From Candidatus Heimdallarchaeota archaeon (GTDB lineage: Archaea; Asgardarchaeota; Heimdallarchaeia; Heimdallarchaeales; Heimdallarchaeaceae): DNA of 64,000 nucleotides. Within the stretch, counting starts at the first letter, position 1; every line of letters starts with the position of its first letter. Under the pieces are notes generated by a model. It saw only the letters and a program-made list of their open reading frames with translations. It was not told the DNA's origin and searched no databases. Of the stretch, positions 1 through 8,939 are shown one piece after another. The translations under genes were made by a program, and so were the position numbers. The stretch covers positions 1 through 64,000 of the forward strand of contig JAHLWR010000012.1 of NCBI GenBank assembly GCA_019057815.1. Direction: 5' to 3'.

Positions 1-2
1 AA

Positions 3-569
3 CTTCATACTGTAATCTGCAGCAAGTGTAAGAAAGAAACACAAGTTCCTTTTAAGCCAACACGGAATAAGCCGGTCTATTGTAGAGAATGTTTTCAAGA
101 TCAAAAGACAAAGGATGGATCTGCAGACATAAAGCGATCCCTTGGTCGCTCAATGAGTAGACCAAAATATCGTTCTTCTACCAGATCATCAGGTAGATAT
201 GAAGATAGATCCAGAAATCGAATTGATCGAAAATCTACAGAACTTCATACTGTAATCTGCAGCAAGTGTAAGAAAGAAACACAAGTTCCTTTTAAACCTA
301 CACGTAGTAAACCGGTCTACTGTCGAGAATGTTTTCAAGATCAAAAGACAAAAGGTGAACCTACGCAAGTAACTGAAAGTATTGAAGATAATGATGATGA
401 AGTTGTAGAAAGATTTGGTGACAGAACAGGTCCATATAGGGCAAGTAAGAGAATGCACTCAACTACTTGTAAAACTTGTAACAAGGAAATAATGATTCCT
501 TTCAAACCTAAAGAGAGTAAACCTACATATTGTCAAGACTGTTTCCAGAAAGTTGGAAAAAAGAAATAG
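3..569 (+). CDS. Multi-zinc-ribbon protein, 5' end outside window
   Basis: The reading frame is open from the first bases, so the start codon lies upstream of the window; the ATG at 153 is internal. Three zinc ribbons of the CxxC-x(17)-CxxC kind are visible (first ribbon CSKC...CREC, last ribbon CKTC...CQDC), each with the core VPFKP or IPFKP. They are joined by Arg/Ser-rich, probably disordered linkers. The first two ribbons plus linker are a tandem duplication of about 240 bp (80 codons), almost identical at the DNA level. Small ribbons of this type occur in many archaea and CPR bacteria without a settled function; nucleic-acid binding is an inference from the basic linkers. It precedes the Ca2+-ATPase gene, and the same order is seen in the damaged second copy near 5.3-8.7 kb. 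Confidence 0.8.
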   Translation, partial: LHTVICSKCKKETQVPFKPTRNKPVYCRECFQDQKTKDGSADIKRSLGRSMSRPKYRSSTRSSGRYEDRSRNRIDRKSTELHTVICSKCKKETQVPFKPTRSKPVYCRECFQDQKTKGEPTQVTESIEDNDDEVVERFGDRTGPYRASKRMHSTTCKTCNKEIMIPFKPKESKPTYCQDCFQKVGKKK

Positions 570-732
570 AATCTTATCGCAAAGACTACTACTAAAACGC
601 TTTTTCGCTCTTAGAGATGCATTAGGAACTCAAACTAGTTTTGGGATAGGCTTAGATACCTTTCAATAATCTTATTAAAGAAGATGCAAAAACCTATTTT
701 ACGTTGAAATAAGCAGTTTAAAAGGTGTAGAC

Positions 733-3603
733 ATGTCAAAGAAAAGAGAAAAGAAAAAACCAGTAAACGAAGTTCTAAAAGCTGTTTCTTGGCATAACAT
801 GAAAATCAAGGAAGTATACAAAAAACTGGAAACAAGTGATAATGGTCTTGGAGAAACTGAAATCACTAGTAGATTGCAATATTATGGTCCCAACAAACTT
901 ACAATAACAGAGCGTTTTAAAATACTTAAAATGATATGGGAGCAATTTACAGGTTTTTTAGTAATATTGTTGATTATTGCAGCTGTTATTAGCCTAATAA
1001 TAGGTTTAATGAATTACTACAGGGGCGAGGAAGCTGAAGAGATAATAGATGCAATAGCAATATTCTCTATAATTATAATTAATGCGATTATAGGTTTTGT
1101 GCAAGAATATAAATCAAGTCAAGCTTTAGAGAAACTGAAAAAATATTTTGATCAAGATGTTGTTGTTATAAGAGACGGGAAGGCGGACATAATCCATGCT
1201 AGTGATCTTGTACCAGGAGATATAGTTTCTTTAGAAATGGGTGATAAAATACCTGCAGATTGTAGATTAATTACAGCATTGAATTTCAAAATTGATGAAG
1301 CACCTTTGACAGGAGAATCTACATCAATTACTAAGAATCTTGCTATTGTTCCAGAGGAAGCTAGACTTCACGATAGGAAAAATATGATTTATAGTGGAAC
1401 AACAAGCGTATATGGAAGAGCTCAAGCGGTTGTCATTGCTACTGGAATGTCAACAGAGATGGGTAAAATCGCAGAATTAACACAAGTTAAACAAGAACTA
1501 ACGCCATTACAGAAAGCACTGAACAAATTAGGGAAGGTTCTAGGGATAATCATTTTGGTAGTTTGTGCAGTAATTATGGGAGTCAACTTAATTCTTGGAG
1601 CGGAATTACTAGAAAGCTTTGAAGTAGCTGTTGCTCTTGCCATATCAGCTGTTCCAGAAGGATTACCAGCTGCGATAGTTATAACATTAGCAATTGGGGT
1701 TTCAAAAATGGCTAAAAGGAAGACGATAGTCTCACGATTACCAGCTGTTGAAACTCTAGGTTCTGTAGATTACATTTGCAGCGATAAAACTGGAACGCTT
1801 ACTAGAAATGAAATGACTGTCAAGGAAGTTTGGACAATGGGTGGAAAAACAGAAGTTGGAGGTTCAGGATATCTCTTGAAAGGTGAATTTACATCTAAAG
1901 GAAAAAAGATCAGACCAATGGAAACTCCAACTTTGAACAAACTGATAGAATCTGTTTACCATTGTAACAATGCTGGTGTTCTTAGAGATGAGTCTAAAAT
2001 CAGTATAAAAGGAGATCCGACAGAAGCTGCTATGATTGTCTTAGCTGAAAAAGCTGAATATACGAAAAACATGCTAAAAAAGAGAGACCACGAGATATTC
2101 TTTGATTCTGATAGGAAAAGAATGACAACTATCCATCTAGACAATGGGAAGAAAATAGCTTATATGAAAGGAAGTCCTCCCGTAGTTCTAACAAGATGTA
2201 ATACGATACTTGAAAATGATAAAATAACAAAAATGACAAAAGTAAAAGAACAAGAAATCATGGATGCCAACCTAGAAATGTCTACTAGAGCATTAAGGGT
2301 TCTTGCAGTAGCTTACAAAGAATTACCAGAAAATTATGATAAAGAAAAGGAAGAAGAAATTGAAGACAACATGATATTTCTAGGATTAACAGGAATGATT
2401 GATCCTGCAAGACCAGAAGTAAAAAGTGCTATTGAAGAGTGTGAAAGAGCTGGAATTACAACAATAATGATAACAGGAGATCAAAAGGCGACAGCAATAG
2501 CAGTAGCAAAGGAAGTTGGCATTATAAAAAAGAAAGATGATATAGTTATTAGTGGGGAAGAATTTGCATTTTTGACTGATGAAGAACTTATTGAGAAAAT
2601 TGATCAAATTAAAGTATATAGTAGAATGAGTCCAAAAGACAAATTCAGAGTAGTAAAAACACTACAAGAGAAAGATCACATAGTAGCAGTAACTGGTGAT
2701 GGTGTTAACGACGCTCCAGCACTTAAAAAAGCAGATATCGGTGTCGCTATGGGAATAACTGGCACTGACGTTTCCAAAGAGGTTGCAGACATGGTAATTA
2801 CTGATGATGCTTTCAATACTATTGTAAGTGCCGTAGAAGAAGGTCGTAATATCTTTGAAAATATGAAGAAATTCATTCGGTATCTATTAAGCTGTAATTT
2901 TGACGAAATCTTATCAGTACTAGTTATTTTTGCTGCTTTTCGAGTATTGCCTTTTCTACCTTTGCAAATTCTTTTCCTCAATCTTCTAACAGATGCTTTA
3001 CCTGCGCTTTCCCTATCTTTTGATCCTTACGATCTTGAATTAATGAAAAGACCACCGAGAGGAAAACAATCTTCATTTGTTAAAGATATCTACTTTTTTG
3101 CTGCTGTAGCGGGTATAATAGCATTTATTGGCACCGTTTCCGCTTTCTTAGTTGGGTATTTAGGTATTGGAGAAAGAGTAATAACAAATTGGGAAGCAGC
3201 TAACGGACTAACTTTGACTCAACAAGAATTCGACCACGCAGTAACAGCATATTCTCAGATGCTTGCATTTGTTGCAACACTTTCTTTCGAGCTTTGGTTT
3301 GTCTTCATAGCTAGAAATGACAATGATACGCCTTTACTCAAATCTAAGCCATTTAAGAATAAATACCTTATAGGAGCAGTATTATTATCTTGGGCGCTTT
3401 TACTTGTTGTAATATATGTACCATCATTACAAATGATTTTTAGTGGTTTCAAAGAATTTGATGTTGCTTATCTGCTCACAGGTGAAGATTGGTTGTACAT
3501 ACTAGGATTTACTATAGGTCTGTGCATCATAATTGAAATAGCTAGATATGGATTAAGAAGTAATACCTACAAAAAATTAGTAGCAAAGATTGGAATTAGT
3601 TAA
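733..3603 (+). CDS. P-type Ca2+-transporting ATPase (type IIA-like)
   Basis: A full-length 956-residue P-type ATPase that would pump a cation, most likely Ca2+, across the cell membrane. The actuator motif LTGES is near residue 193, the phosphorylation motif DKTGTLT near 351, and the hinge TGDGVNDAPA near 655. Helix M4 carries PEGLP, M5 has N and E in LLSCNFDEIL, M6 has N, T and D in LNLLTDALPA, and M8 has an E in TLSFELW; these match the ligands of both Ca2+ sites in SERCA. The ATG follows a purine-rich stretch ending in AGGTG. The 3' half is duplicated at 7166-8692, with 440 bp (2836-3275) identical between the copies. Transport of Mn2+ or another cation cannot be excluded. Confidence 0.95.
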   Translation: MSKKREKKKPVNEVLKAVSWHNMKIKEVYKKLETSDNGLGETEITSRLQYYGPNKLTITERFKILKMIWEQFTGFLVILLIIAAVISLIIGLMNYYRGEEAEEIIDAIAIFSIIIINAIIGFVQEYKSSQALEKLKKYFDQDVVVIRDGKADIIHASDLVPGDIVSLEMGDKIPADCRLITALNFKIDEAPLTGESTSITKNLAIVPEEARLHDRKNMIYSGTTSVYGRAQAVVIATGMSTEMGKIAELTQVKQELTPLQKALNKLGKVLGIIILVVCAVIMGVNLILGAELLESFEVAVALAISAVPEGLPAAIVITLAIGVSKMAKRKTIVSRLPAVETLGSVDYICSDKTGTLTRNEMTVKEVWTMGGKTEVGGSGYLLKGEFTSKGKKIRPMETPTLNKLIESVYHCNNAGVLRDESKISIKGDPTEAAMIVLAEKAEYTKNMLKKRDHEIFFDSDRKRMTTIHLDNGKKIAYMKGSPPVVLTRCNTILENDKITKMTKVKEQEIMDANLEMSTRALRVLAVAYKELPENYDKEKEEEIEDNMIFLGLTGMIDPARPEVKSAIEECERAGITTIMITGDQKATAIAVAKEVGIIKKKDDIVISGEEFAFLTDEELIEKIDQIKVYSRMSPKDKFRVVKTLQEKDHIVAVTGDGVNDAPALKKADIGVAMGITGTDVSKEVADMVITDDAFNTIVSAVEEGRNIFENMKKFIRYLLSCNFDEILSVLVIFAAFRVLPFLPLQILFLNLLTDALPALSLSFDPYDLELMKRPPRGKQSSFVKDIYFFAAVAGIIAFIGTVSAFLVGYLGIGERVITNWEAANGLTLTQQEFDHAVTAYSQMLAFVATLSFELWFVFIARNDNDTPLLKSKPFKNKYLIGAVLLSWALLLVVIYVPSLQMIFSGFKEFDVAYLLTGEDWLYILGFTIGLCIIIEIARYGLRSNTYKKLVAKIGIS

Positions 3604-3715
3604 AATTCCTCTTTACTTCTTTATTTTGAATTTTTATGTCTACTTTATTTTCATTACTCTTTGAGTTCTGTATTTTTCCAAAACCCTTTTATATTTACAA
3701 TTGCATTTTTAACAG

Positions 3716-4864
3716 ATGGAATTATTAAAAACTAAAAAACTTCTATTAATTCTTTTAATTTCTATTGTAGTATTTCAATCACCTAAAATTGTTCCAACTT
3801 ATGCAGTAACTTATACAACAACTAAAATATCATCAGGAGGATCAAGTTACGATCTTTATCTTAAACTTGATACAACTTCTTGGACACGTGATAGTACCTA
3901 TTACATGTATATTGGAATCAAGGTAAACAGTTTTGGATCTGGTATATACGATTTTCATGAGATAGTCTTATCAATTTTATTTGATGATGGAAACGAATTT
4001 CAAATCAGATCTAATTCTGAATGGGGAATGATAAACAAAGAAGGTAACATATTTGAAGTTAGTTGGTATTTTATACCATCATCTACTACTCCTGATTCTT
4101 TTTCAGTCTATATAGGCTCAGTATTTTGGGAAGATGTTGGTTGGGGAGATCCTTTTACAGATGATGGTTGGACTTGGTGTGTAGATATTACTATTAATAC
4201 TCCTGAACCACCACTATTGAGTAATCCTGATGATATCATCTATGAAGAAGGAGTGGAAGGAAATGAAATTTCATGGACAGCAGAACACACGAATCCAGAT
4301 TATTACGAAATTTATCAGAATAGCTCTGAATGTGATACTGGAGTATGGGCATCAGGAGTACCGATAATATATGATATTGATAATTTAGCAAAAGGTGACT
4401 ACAGTTTCACAATTATTGTTTTTGACAATTATGGACATTCAAGTTCAGATACTGTTCTTGTTCATGTTCAAGATACAATGCCACCTACCATTAATTCACC
4501 TCCTGATATAGTTTTTGAAGAATCTACAACTGGGAACTATATTATCTGGTTAGCAAATGATACAAATCCATTTAGTTATGAACTCAAAAGAGATGATGAA
4601 GTGATAAATGCTGGTTCGTGGGAAACTAATACTCAACTCAAATTCTCTTTAGATGGGTTAGAAGAAGGAGAGTATATTTATACAATTACAGTTACAGATG
4701 AATCAGGACTTAAAGTGTCTGATATGGTAAAAGTTAGTGTGATTGATTCATCAAAAACTGGGAGTAATTTCTTAGTATTCAATGCTATCTTCTTCGTTGC
4801 TTTAATACCTCTAGTTGTGGTACGGAAGAGAATGCAATTAAGAAATATCTCAGTTAAGAAATAG
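3716..4864 (+). CDS. Secreted Ig-like repeat protein with C-terminal membrane anchor
   Basis: A 382-residue surface protein. Residues 1-30 form a signal peptide (KKLLLILLISIVV). Residues 30-160 form a domain I do not recognise. Two beta-sandwich repeats of about 85 residues follow (roughly 165-255 and 258-345), each running from a Pro-rich start through an ISW or IIW core to a G(D/E)Y...TI.V.D..G end. Repeats of this kind (HYR/PKD-like) are frequent in Asgard surface proteins. The C-terminus has one membrane helix (FNAIFFVALIPLVVV) followed by a basic tail, so most of the protein should sit outside the cell. It begins about 110 bp after the ATPase stop and may have its own promoter (TTTTATATTT at about 3687). 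Confidence 0.75.
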   Translation: MELLKTKKLLLILLISIVVFQSPKIVPTYAVTYTTTKISSGGSSYDLYLKLDTTSWTRDSTYYMYIGIKVNSFGSGIYDFHEIVLSILFDDGNEFQIRSNSEWGMINKEGNIFEVSWYFIPSSTTPDSFSVYIGSVFWEDVGWGDPFTDDGWTWCVDITINTPEPPLLSNPDDIIYEEGVEGNEISWTAEHTNPDYYEIYQNSSECDTGVWASGVPIIYDIDNLAKGDYSFTIIVFDNYGHSSSDTVLVHVQDTMPPTINSPPDIVFEESTTGNYIIWLANDTNPFSYELKRDDEVINAGSWETNTQLKFSLDGLEEGEYIYTITVTDESGLKVSDMVKVSVIDSSKTGSNFLVFNAIFFVALIPLVVVRKRMQLRNISVKK

Positions 4865-5274
4865 ATTCACATGAAAATAATATTGTCAAAACTGGGTAAT
4901 TTACTATCATAATTAGATGCTCTATTACCCAAATTACTATTATAGGTGTGAATTACTTGGAATAAGCTGTAATATCAATATAGATATCTCCTTTCCTTTA
5001 AAATACTAAAAGAACATTCAGTAAGGAACTATCATTTATAGGGTTATGCGTATTTTCATTATAATGAAATGGATAGTAGCTAAGTAGCAATAATGGTATC
5101 TACTCTAGAGAAAAGTTCAATCAGTTATTGAGGGATTTTAATTACTACAAATATTGGTTAAAATTGCGATCGGATGTTGAACTTAAGATTGAAAGAAGAA
5201 TTTGAACTGTTTTTTATTAGATATCTTTGAAGATTGGGTGTTACATCGTCGTGTTTAAATAGCAAGTATATGGG
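4865..5274. other. Gene-free stretch, no recognised feature
   Basis: About 410 bp between the surface protein and the second zinc-ribbon gene. I see no convincing ORF, RNA or repeat. A TTTAAATAG box at about 5254 lies some 20-30 bp before the possible starts of the next gene and could be its TATA element. Confidence 0.5.
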
Positions 5275-5652
5275 TTGAATTTTGTGCAATATAGTAATAA
5301 TCATTCTAGAAATGGAGTGAAGATTCAAGTAAAGAAACAACCTCCAAGTCGTTCTAGAAATAAATCAGGTTCCCCGTCTTATAACCAGTCATCTAGCAGA
5401 TATGATTCTAGGAACAGAAGACCGTCAGATAGAGGTACCAAGGAACTTCACACAACTACCTGTAGTAAGTGTAAGAAAGAAACACAGGTTCCTTTTAAAC
5501 CAACAGGGATTAGACCGGTCTACTGTCGAGAATGTTTCCAAGATCAAAAACCAAAAGATGGATCTGCATACAAAAAGCGATCCCCTGGTCGCTCAATGAG
5601 TAGACCAAACTATCAATCTTCTACCAGATCAGGTCAACAGATAGTTTTATAA
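5275..5652 (+). pseudogene. Second zinc-ribbon gene, cut off by the Cas1 element
   Basis: A paralogue of the protein at 3-569. It keeps the Arg/Ser-rich N-terminus and one ribbon (CSKC...CREC) and then follows the linker of copy 1 (SMSRPxYxSSTRS) up to base 5630. The terminal inverted repeat of the element starts there and supplies a TAA after nine more bases. The C-terminal ribbons are lost. Possible starts are TTG 5275, GTG 5284 and a GTG in front of KIQVKKQ; none has a clear ribosome site. The surviving ribbon could still fold, so expression of a truncated protein is possible. Confidence 0.75.
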
Positions 5653-5669
5653 GGGAATCTTTTTGTCGA
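5632..5669 (+). repeat. Left terminal inverted repeat
   Basis: 38 bp identical to the reverse complement of 7126-7163. It begins GGTCAACAGATAG and reaches into the first GTCG-N11-CGAC palindrome. It contains an in-frame TAA that ends the interrupted zinc-ribbon gene. Confidence 0.9.
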
Positions 5670-5901
5670 GGAAAAAATACGACTAAATTGTAGAATCGTT
5701 CTAGAAGAAAAAACTATTGAGTAATTAGAGAGCGTAAAAATAACTCTTTTTGATGTTGTCGTATGTTAGAGACGACTACAAAGGTATCTAGTCGTAAGTT
5801 AGAAACGACTTAAGGTATTAGTGCTAACGAAAAGGGATTTAGAAGAGAAATAAGAACAGCACTTTAAATAGTGGGGAGATAAGTCGTATCACAGACACGA
5901 C
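5665..5901. repeat. Four 19-bp GTCG-N11-CGAC palindromes (left arm)
   Basis: Units lie at 5665-5683, 5758-5776, 5791-5809 and 5883-5901. All are exactly 19 bp, start GTCG and end CGAC, with variable centres; the last extends to an 8-bp stem (TAAGTCGT...ACGACTTA). The second and third also share about ten bases downstream, so they are a degenerate tandem pair. The fixed length suggests a dimeric protein site more than an RNA hairpin. The cluster lies between the left end and the 3' end of cas1. Confidence 0.7.
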
Positions 5902-5921
5902 TTAGAAGTTAACAACAAATT

Positions 5922-6906
5922 TTACCACCATACCTTGAAACTTCTGTAAGGGTGATTACTTGTGAGATGTTTTCTGAGTTTATAGAGTTCCCTTGTAAGA
6001 TAAGTTGAAAGAGTGTGTGAACAATGAGTTTGGGAATCTTTAATTCTGTAATCAAACCGTCTAATTAATAACTTACGAAAGATTCTTTTCCCCTGGGCAT
6101 TCAATAATACAGCTTCTCCTTTTTTTTGAAAGTGTGACCCTTTGAGTAGAAAAAAACTGAGAGTATGAAAGATGGTTTGATAGACGACAACAGGTTTGAA
6201 GATATCTGCAATATCATATGCTAAACTTGCTTTATTAGCTTCGGGTTCATGTATGTAACCTATTCCAGGATGAAGACAAGTTCGATAAGCTTCTGTAATA
6301 AGTTTGCTATAGAGTATTATATTTCCATATGACATCAACGCACTAATAGGGTCTTTTGGTGGTCGTCTTGTGCGTTTTTTGAATTTCCACCAAAAGAAAA
6401 GTCTAGCTACAGCTTGATAAAAGTGAGTAGCCATGTGAGCTTCTTTGATTTTCAGCTGATCTACATTGGAAACATCTTTGAAATTAACTTCTTTAATCGC
6501 TTGTATTTGATCTGTAATATTATAACTGAAATTGCTATATTTTTGTAATAACCAGAGAGTATTGTGCTTTATCCCTTCTTCAATTTCTTGTGCCAAATTG
6601 AACCTCTTTTCATTACTATTGAAATACTCACTTTGTTTTAGGAGTATCTTCCCAGAATAACTAAAATAGGGCAAAGGAAGAGCTGAACCAATAAACTTCC
6701 CATAGGGTGGGTTCATGAAAGTAGATTATTATCCCTCTTCGCAATAAAGCATAGATTGTTTTCGTATCAATTTGGCCACTCCCTTCCCAGTGTATATCAC
6801 TTACCTCTGAAATTTTTTCTTCTATTACTTTGTGCTTTGTTTGGATGACTATTTTTTCTCCTCGTACTATTAATTTTTCATCATCATCAATTACTATACT
6901 TCTCAT
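5922..6906 (-). CDS. cas1: Cas1 integrase, solo, frameshifted near residue 65
   Basis: Cas1 is the metal-dependent integrase of CRISPR adaptation and of casposons. The N-terminal beta domain is in one frame (6906 to about 6712), ending with the typical GIIIYFHE. The alpha-helical catalytic domain continues in another frame (PPYGKFIG onwards, to 5922). Dropping one C from GAACCCACCC restores a 327-residue protein. In the joined numbering the conserved metal ligands are present: E155 (KEAHMATHFY), H219 (YIHEP) and D231/D234 (SLAYDIADIF). RRPPKDPISALMSYG matches the conserved Cas1 core. There is no added C-terminal HTH of the casposase kind. The catalytic half has its own ATG at 6716, so two polypeptides, programmed shifting, decay or a base error are all possible. 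Confidence 0.85.
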
Positions 6907-6995
6907 TTATCATATATGTTAGAATTTACATATAAACTTGATATAATTGCTTTCACTTTTTTTGCAAAAATACAAAACAAAAATAATTTGTTTCA

Positions 6996-7094
6996 TCATT
7001 TACTGCGAATAATCTCCGTCGTCAATTTTTCTCGACTTACTTCTTCTTCCATTTCTAATCCTTTCCACTTCTGCATCAAATCTCCTTCTTTCAC
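6996..7094 (-). CDS. Possible small ORF upstream of cas1
   Basis: A 26-residue (ATG 7076) or 32-residue (GTG 7094) charged peptide rich in E and K (QKWKGLEMEEEVSREK), inside the right arm of the element, 90 bp before cas1 and overlapping one palindrome. An AGGAG stretch lies just upstream of the ATG. It may be chance; no homologue is recognised. Confidence 0.25.
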   Translation of the reverse strand: MKEGDLMQKWKGLEMEEEVSREKLTTEIIRSK

Positions 7095-7130
7095 TTCATT
7101 AACAAAACTAAGTCGAAGTTTTCTTTCGAC
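7018..7130. repeat. Two 19-bp GTCG-N11-CGAC palindromes (right arm)
   Basis: Units at 7018-7036 and 7112-7130. Measured from the outer ends, the terminal pair is at the same distance (33 bp) on both sides, and the next pair at 126 and 127 bp, so the arms are arranged symmetrically. Confidence 0.7.
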
Positions 7131-7163
7131 AAAAAGATTCCCTTATAAAACTATCTGTTGACC
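7126..7163 (-). repeat. Right terminal inverted repeat
   Basis: Exact inverted copy of 5632-5669. The base after it (7164, T) pairs with the A at 5631, so the element may begin with AGGTC. Truncated ATPase sequence starts directly afterwards. Confidence 0.9.
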
Positions 7164-7165
7164 TG

Positions 7166-8692
7166 AAAAAGAGAGATCATGAGATATTCTTTGATTCTGA
7201 TAGGAAAAGAATGACAACTATCCATCTAGACAATGGCAAGAAAATAGCATATATGAAAGGAAGTCCTCCTGTCTTTCTTACAAGATGTAATACGATTTTA
7301 GAAAATGACAAAATAACAAAAATAACAAAAGTAAAAGAACAAGAAATCATGGATGCCAACCTAGAAATGTCTACAAGAGCATTAAGGGTTCTTGCGGTAG
7401 CATACAAAGAATTACCAGAAAATTATGATAAAGAAAAGGAAGAAGAAATAGAAGACAACATGACATTTCTAGGATTAACAGGAATGATTGATCCAGCAAG
7501 ACCAGAAGTAAAAAGTGCTATTGAAGAGTGTGAAAGAGCTGGAATTACAACAATAATGATAACAGGAGATCAAAAGGCGACAGCAATAGCAGTAGCAAAG
7601 GAAATTGGTATTATAAAAAATAAAGATGATGTAGTTATTAGTGGTGAAGATTTCGCTTTACTGACTGATGAAGAACTAAAAAAGAAAATTAATCAAATTA
7701 AAGTATATAGTAGAATGAGTCCTAAAGATAAATACAGAGTAGTAGAGACACTACAAGAAAAAGATCACATAGTAGCAGTAACTGGTGACGGTGTTAACGA
7801 CGCTCCAGCCCTTAAGAAGGCAGATATCGGTGTCGCTATGGGAATAACTGGCACTGACGTTTCTAAAGAGGTTGCTGACATGGTAATTACTGATGATGCT
7901 TTCAATACTATTGTAAGTGCTGTTGAAGAAGGTCGTAATATCTTTGAAAATATGAAGAAATTCATTCGGTATCTATTAAGCTGTAATTTTGACGAAATCT
8001 TATCAGTACTAGTTATTTTTGCTGCTTTTCGAGTATTGCCTTTTCTACCTTTGCAAATTCTTTTCCTCAATCTTCTAACAGATGCTTTACCTGCGCTTTC
8101 CCTATCTTTTGATCCTTACGATCTTGAATTAATGAAAAGACCACCGAGAGGAAAACAATCTTCATTTGTTAAAGATATCTACTTTTTTGCTGCTGTAGCG
8201 GGTATAATAGCATTTATTGGCACCGTTTCCGCTTTCTTAGTTGGGTATTTAGGTATTGGAGAAAGAGTAATAACAAATTGGGAAGCAGCTAACGGACTAA
8301 CTTTGACTCAACAAGAATTCGACCACGCAGTAACAGCATATTCTCAGATGCTTGCATTTGTTGCTACACTTTCTTTCGAGCTTTGGTTTGTCTTCATAGC
8401 TAGAAATGACAACGATACGCCTTTACTAAAATCTAAGCCATTCAAGAATAAATACCTTATAGGAGCTGTACTTATATCTTGGGTACTTTTACTACTTGTG
8501 ATATATGTTCCTTCATTACAAATGATTTTTAGTGGTTTCAAAGAATTTGATGTGGCTTATCTACTCACAGTAGAAGATTGGTTGTACATACTAGGACTTA
8601 CTATAGGCCTGTGCAGTCTAATTGAAGTTGCTAGATATGGATTACGAAGCAATATCTTCAAGAAATTAGTAGCAAAGATTGGAATTAATTAA
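7166..8692 (+). pseudogene. 5'-truncated copy of the Ca2+-ATPase
   Basis: Homology to the ATPase at 733-3603 begins directly at the element's right end, at residue 448 or so of the full protein, and runs to the stop codon and about 30 bp beyond. It keeps the end of the nucleotide-binding domain, TGDGVNDAPA and helices M5-M10, but lacks M1-M4, the actuator domain and the phosphorylated Asp. It cannot work as a pump by itself. The frame is intact over 493 codons from an ATG at 7211. Divergence is uneven: parts differ by about 10 percent while 7925-8364 is identical to 2836-3275, as expected from gene conversion or strong local constraint. Confidence 0.85.
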
Positions 8693-8740
8693 AATTCCTC
8701 TTTACTTTTTTACTTTAAATTTTTCAACTAGTTAATCTCA

Positions 8741-8899
8741 ATGCAACATGTTGAATATGGCATCTATGCTTGTGATAATCTAGGAAATTGGGAGAAGACC
8801 GAATTATACCTACTTAATCTTAACTCATATCCAACAACAACTGCGGATACTCCTTTTCCATTTATAGGTGTATTAGTATCTATGATGGTAGTATTCTAG
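8741..8899 (+). pseudogene. C-terminal remnant of an anchored surface protein
   Basis: A 52-codon frame starting at an ATG. It reads YGIYACDNLGNWEKT, the end of an Ig-like repeat of the type seen at 3716-4864, then a Thr-rich linker and a hydrophobic anchor (FIGVLVSMMVVF). There is no signal peptide. It begins where homology between the two ATPase downstream regions stops. Confidence 0.45.
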
Positions 8900-8939
8900 T
8901 TAATATGTTTAAACTAAAAAAAAAAGTAAAGTGTAACTA

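Larger units (their letters stand above)
5631..7164. mobile_element. Cas1-only element with 38-bp terminal inverted repeats
   Basis: The two ends are inverted copies of one sequence beginning AGGTCAACAGATAG. They are identical for 38 bp (5632-5669 against 7126-7163) and similar for about 20 bp more. The interior carries one substantial gene, encoding Cas1, plus subterminal palindromes. No polymerase, Cas2, Cas4 or CRISPR array is present. Casposons are known transposons that use Cas1 as the integrase and normally also encode family B polymerase; solo cas1 genes are known in archaea. This unit looks like a minimal version. Compared with copy 1 of the locus it replaces about 1.89 kb (equivalent of 188-2075), and the flanks show no target duplication. 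Mobility is inferred from structure and from solo ends elsewhere in the window. Confidence 0.75.

Noticed and set aside
5758-5820. Possible mini-CRISPR array beside cas1 (two similar units of about 33 and 30 bp)
   Set aside because: The two units are directly adjacent without unique spacers, and the palindromes are shared with other positions of the element, so they are better seen as binding sites.
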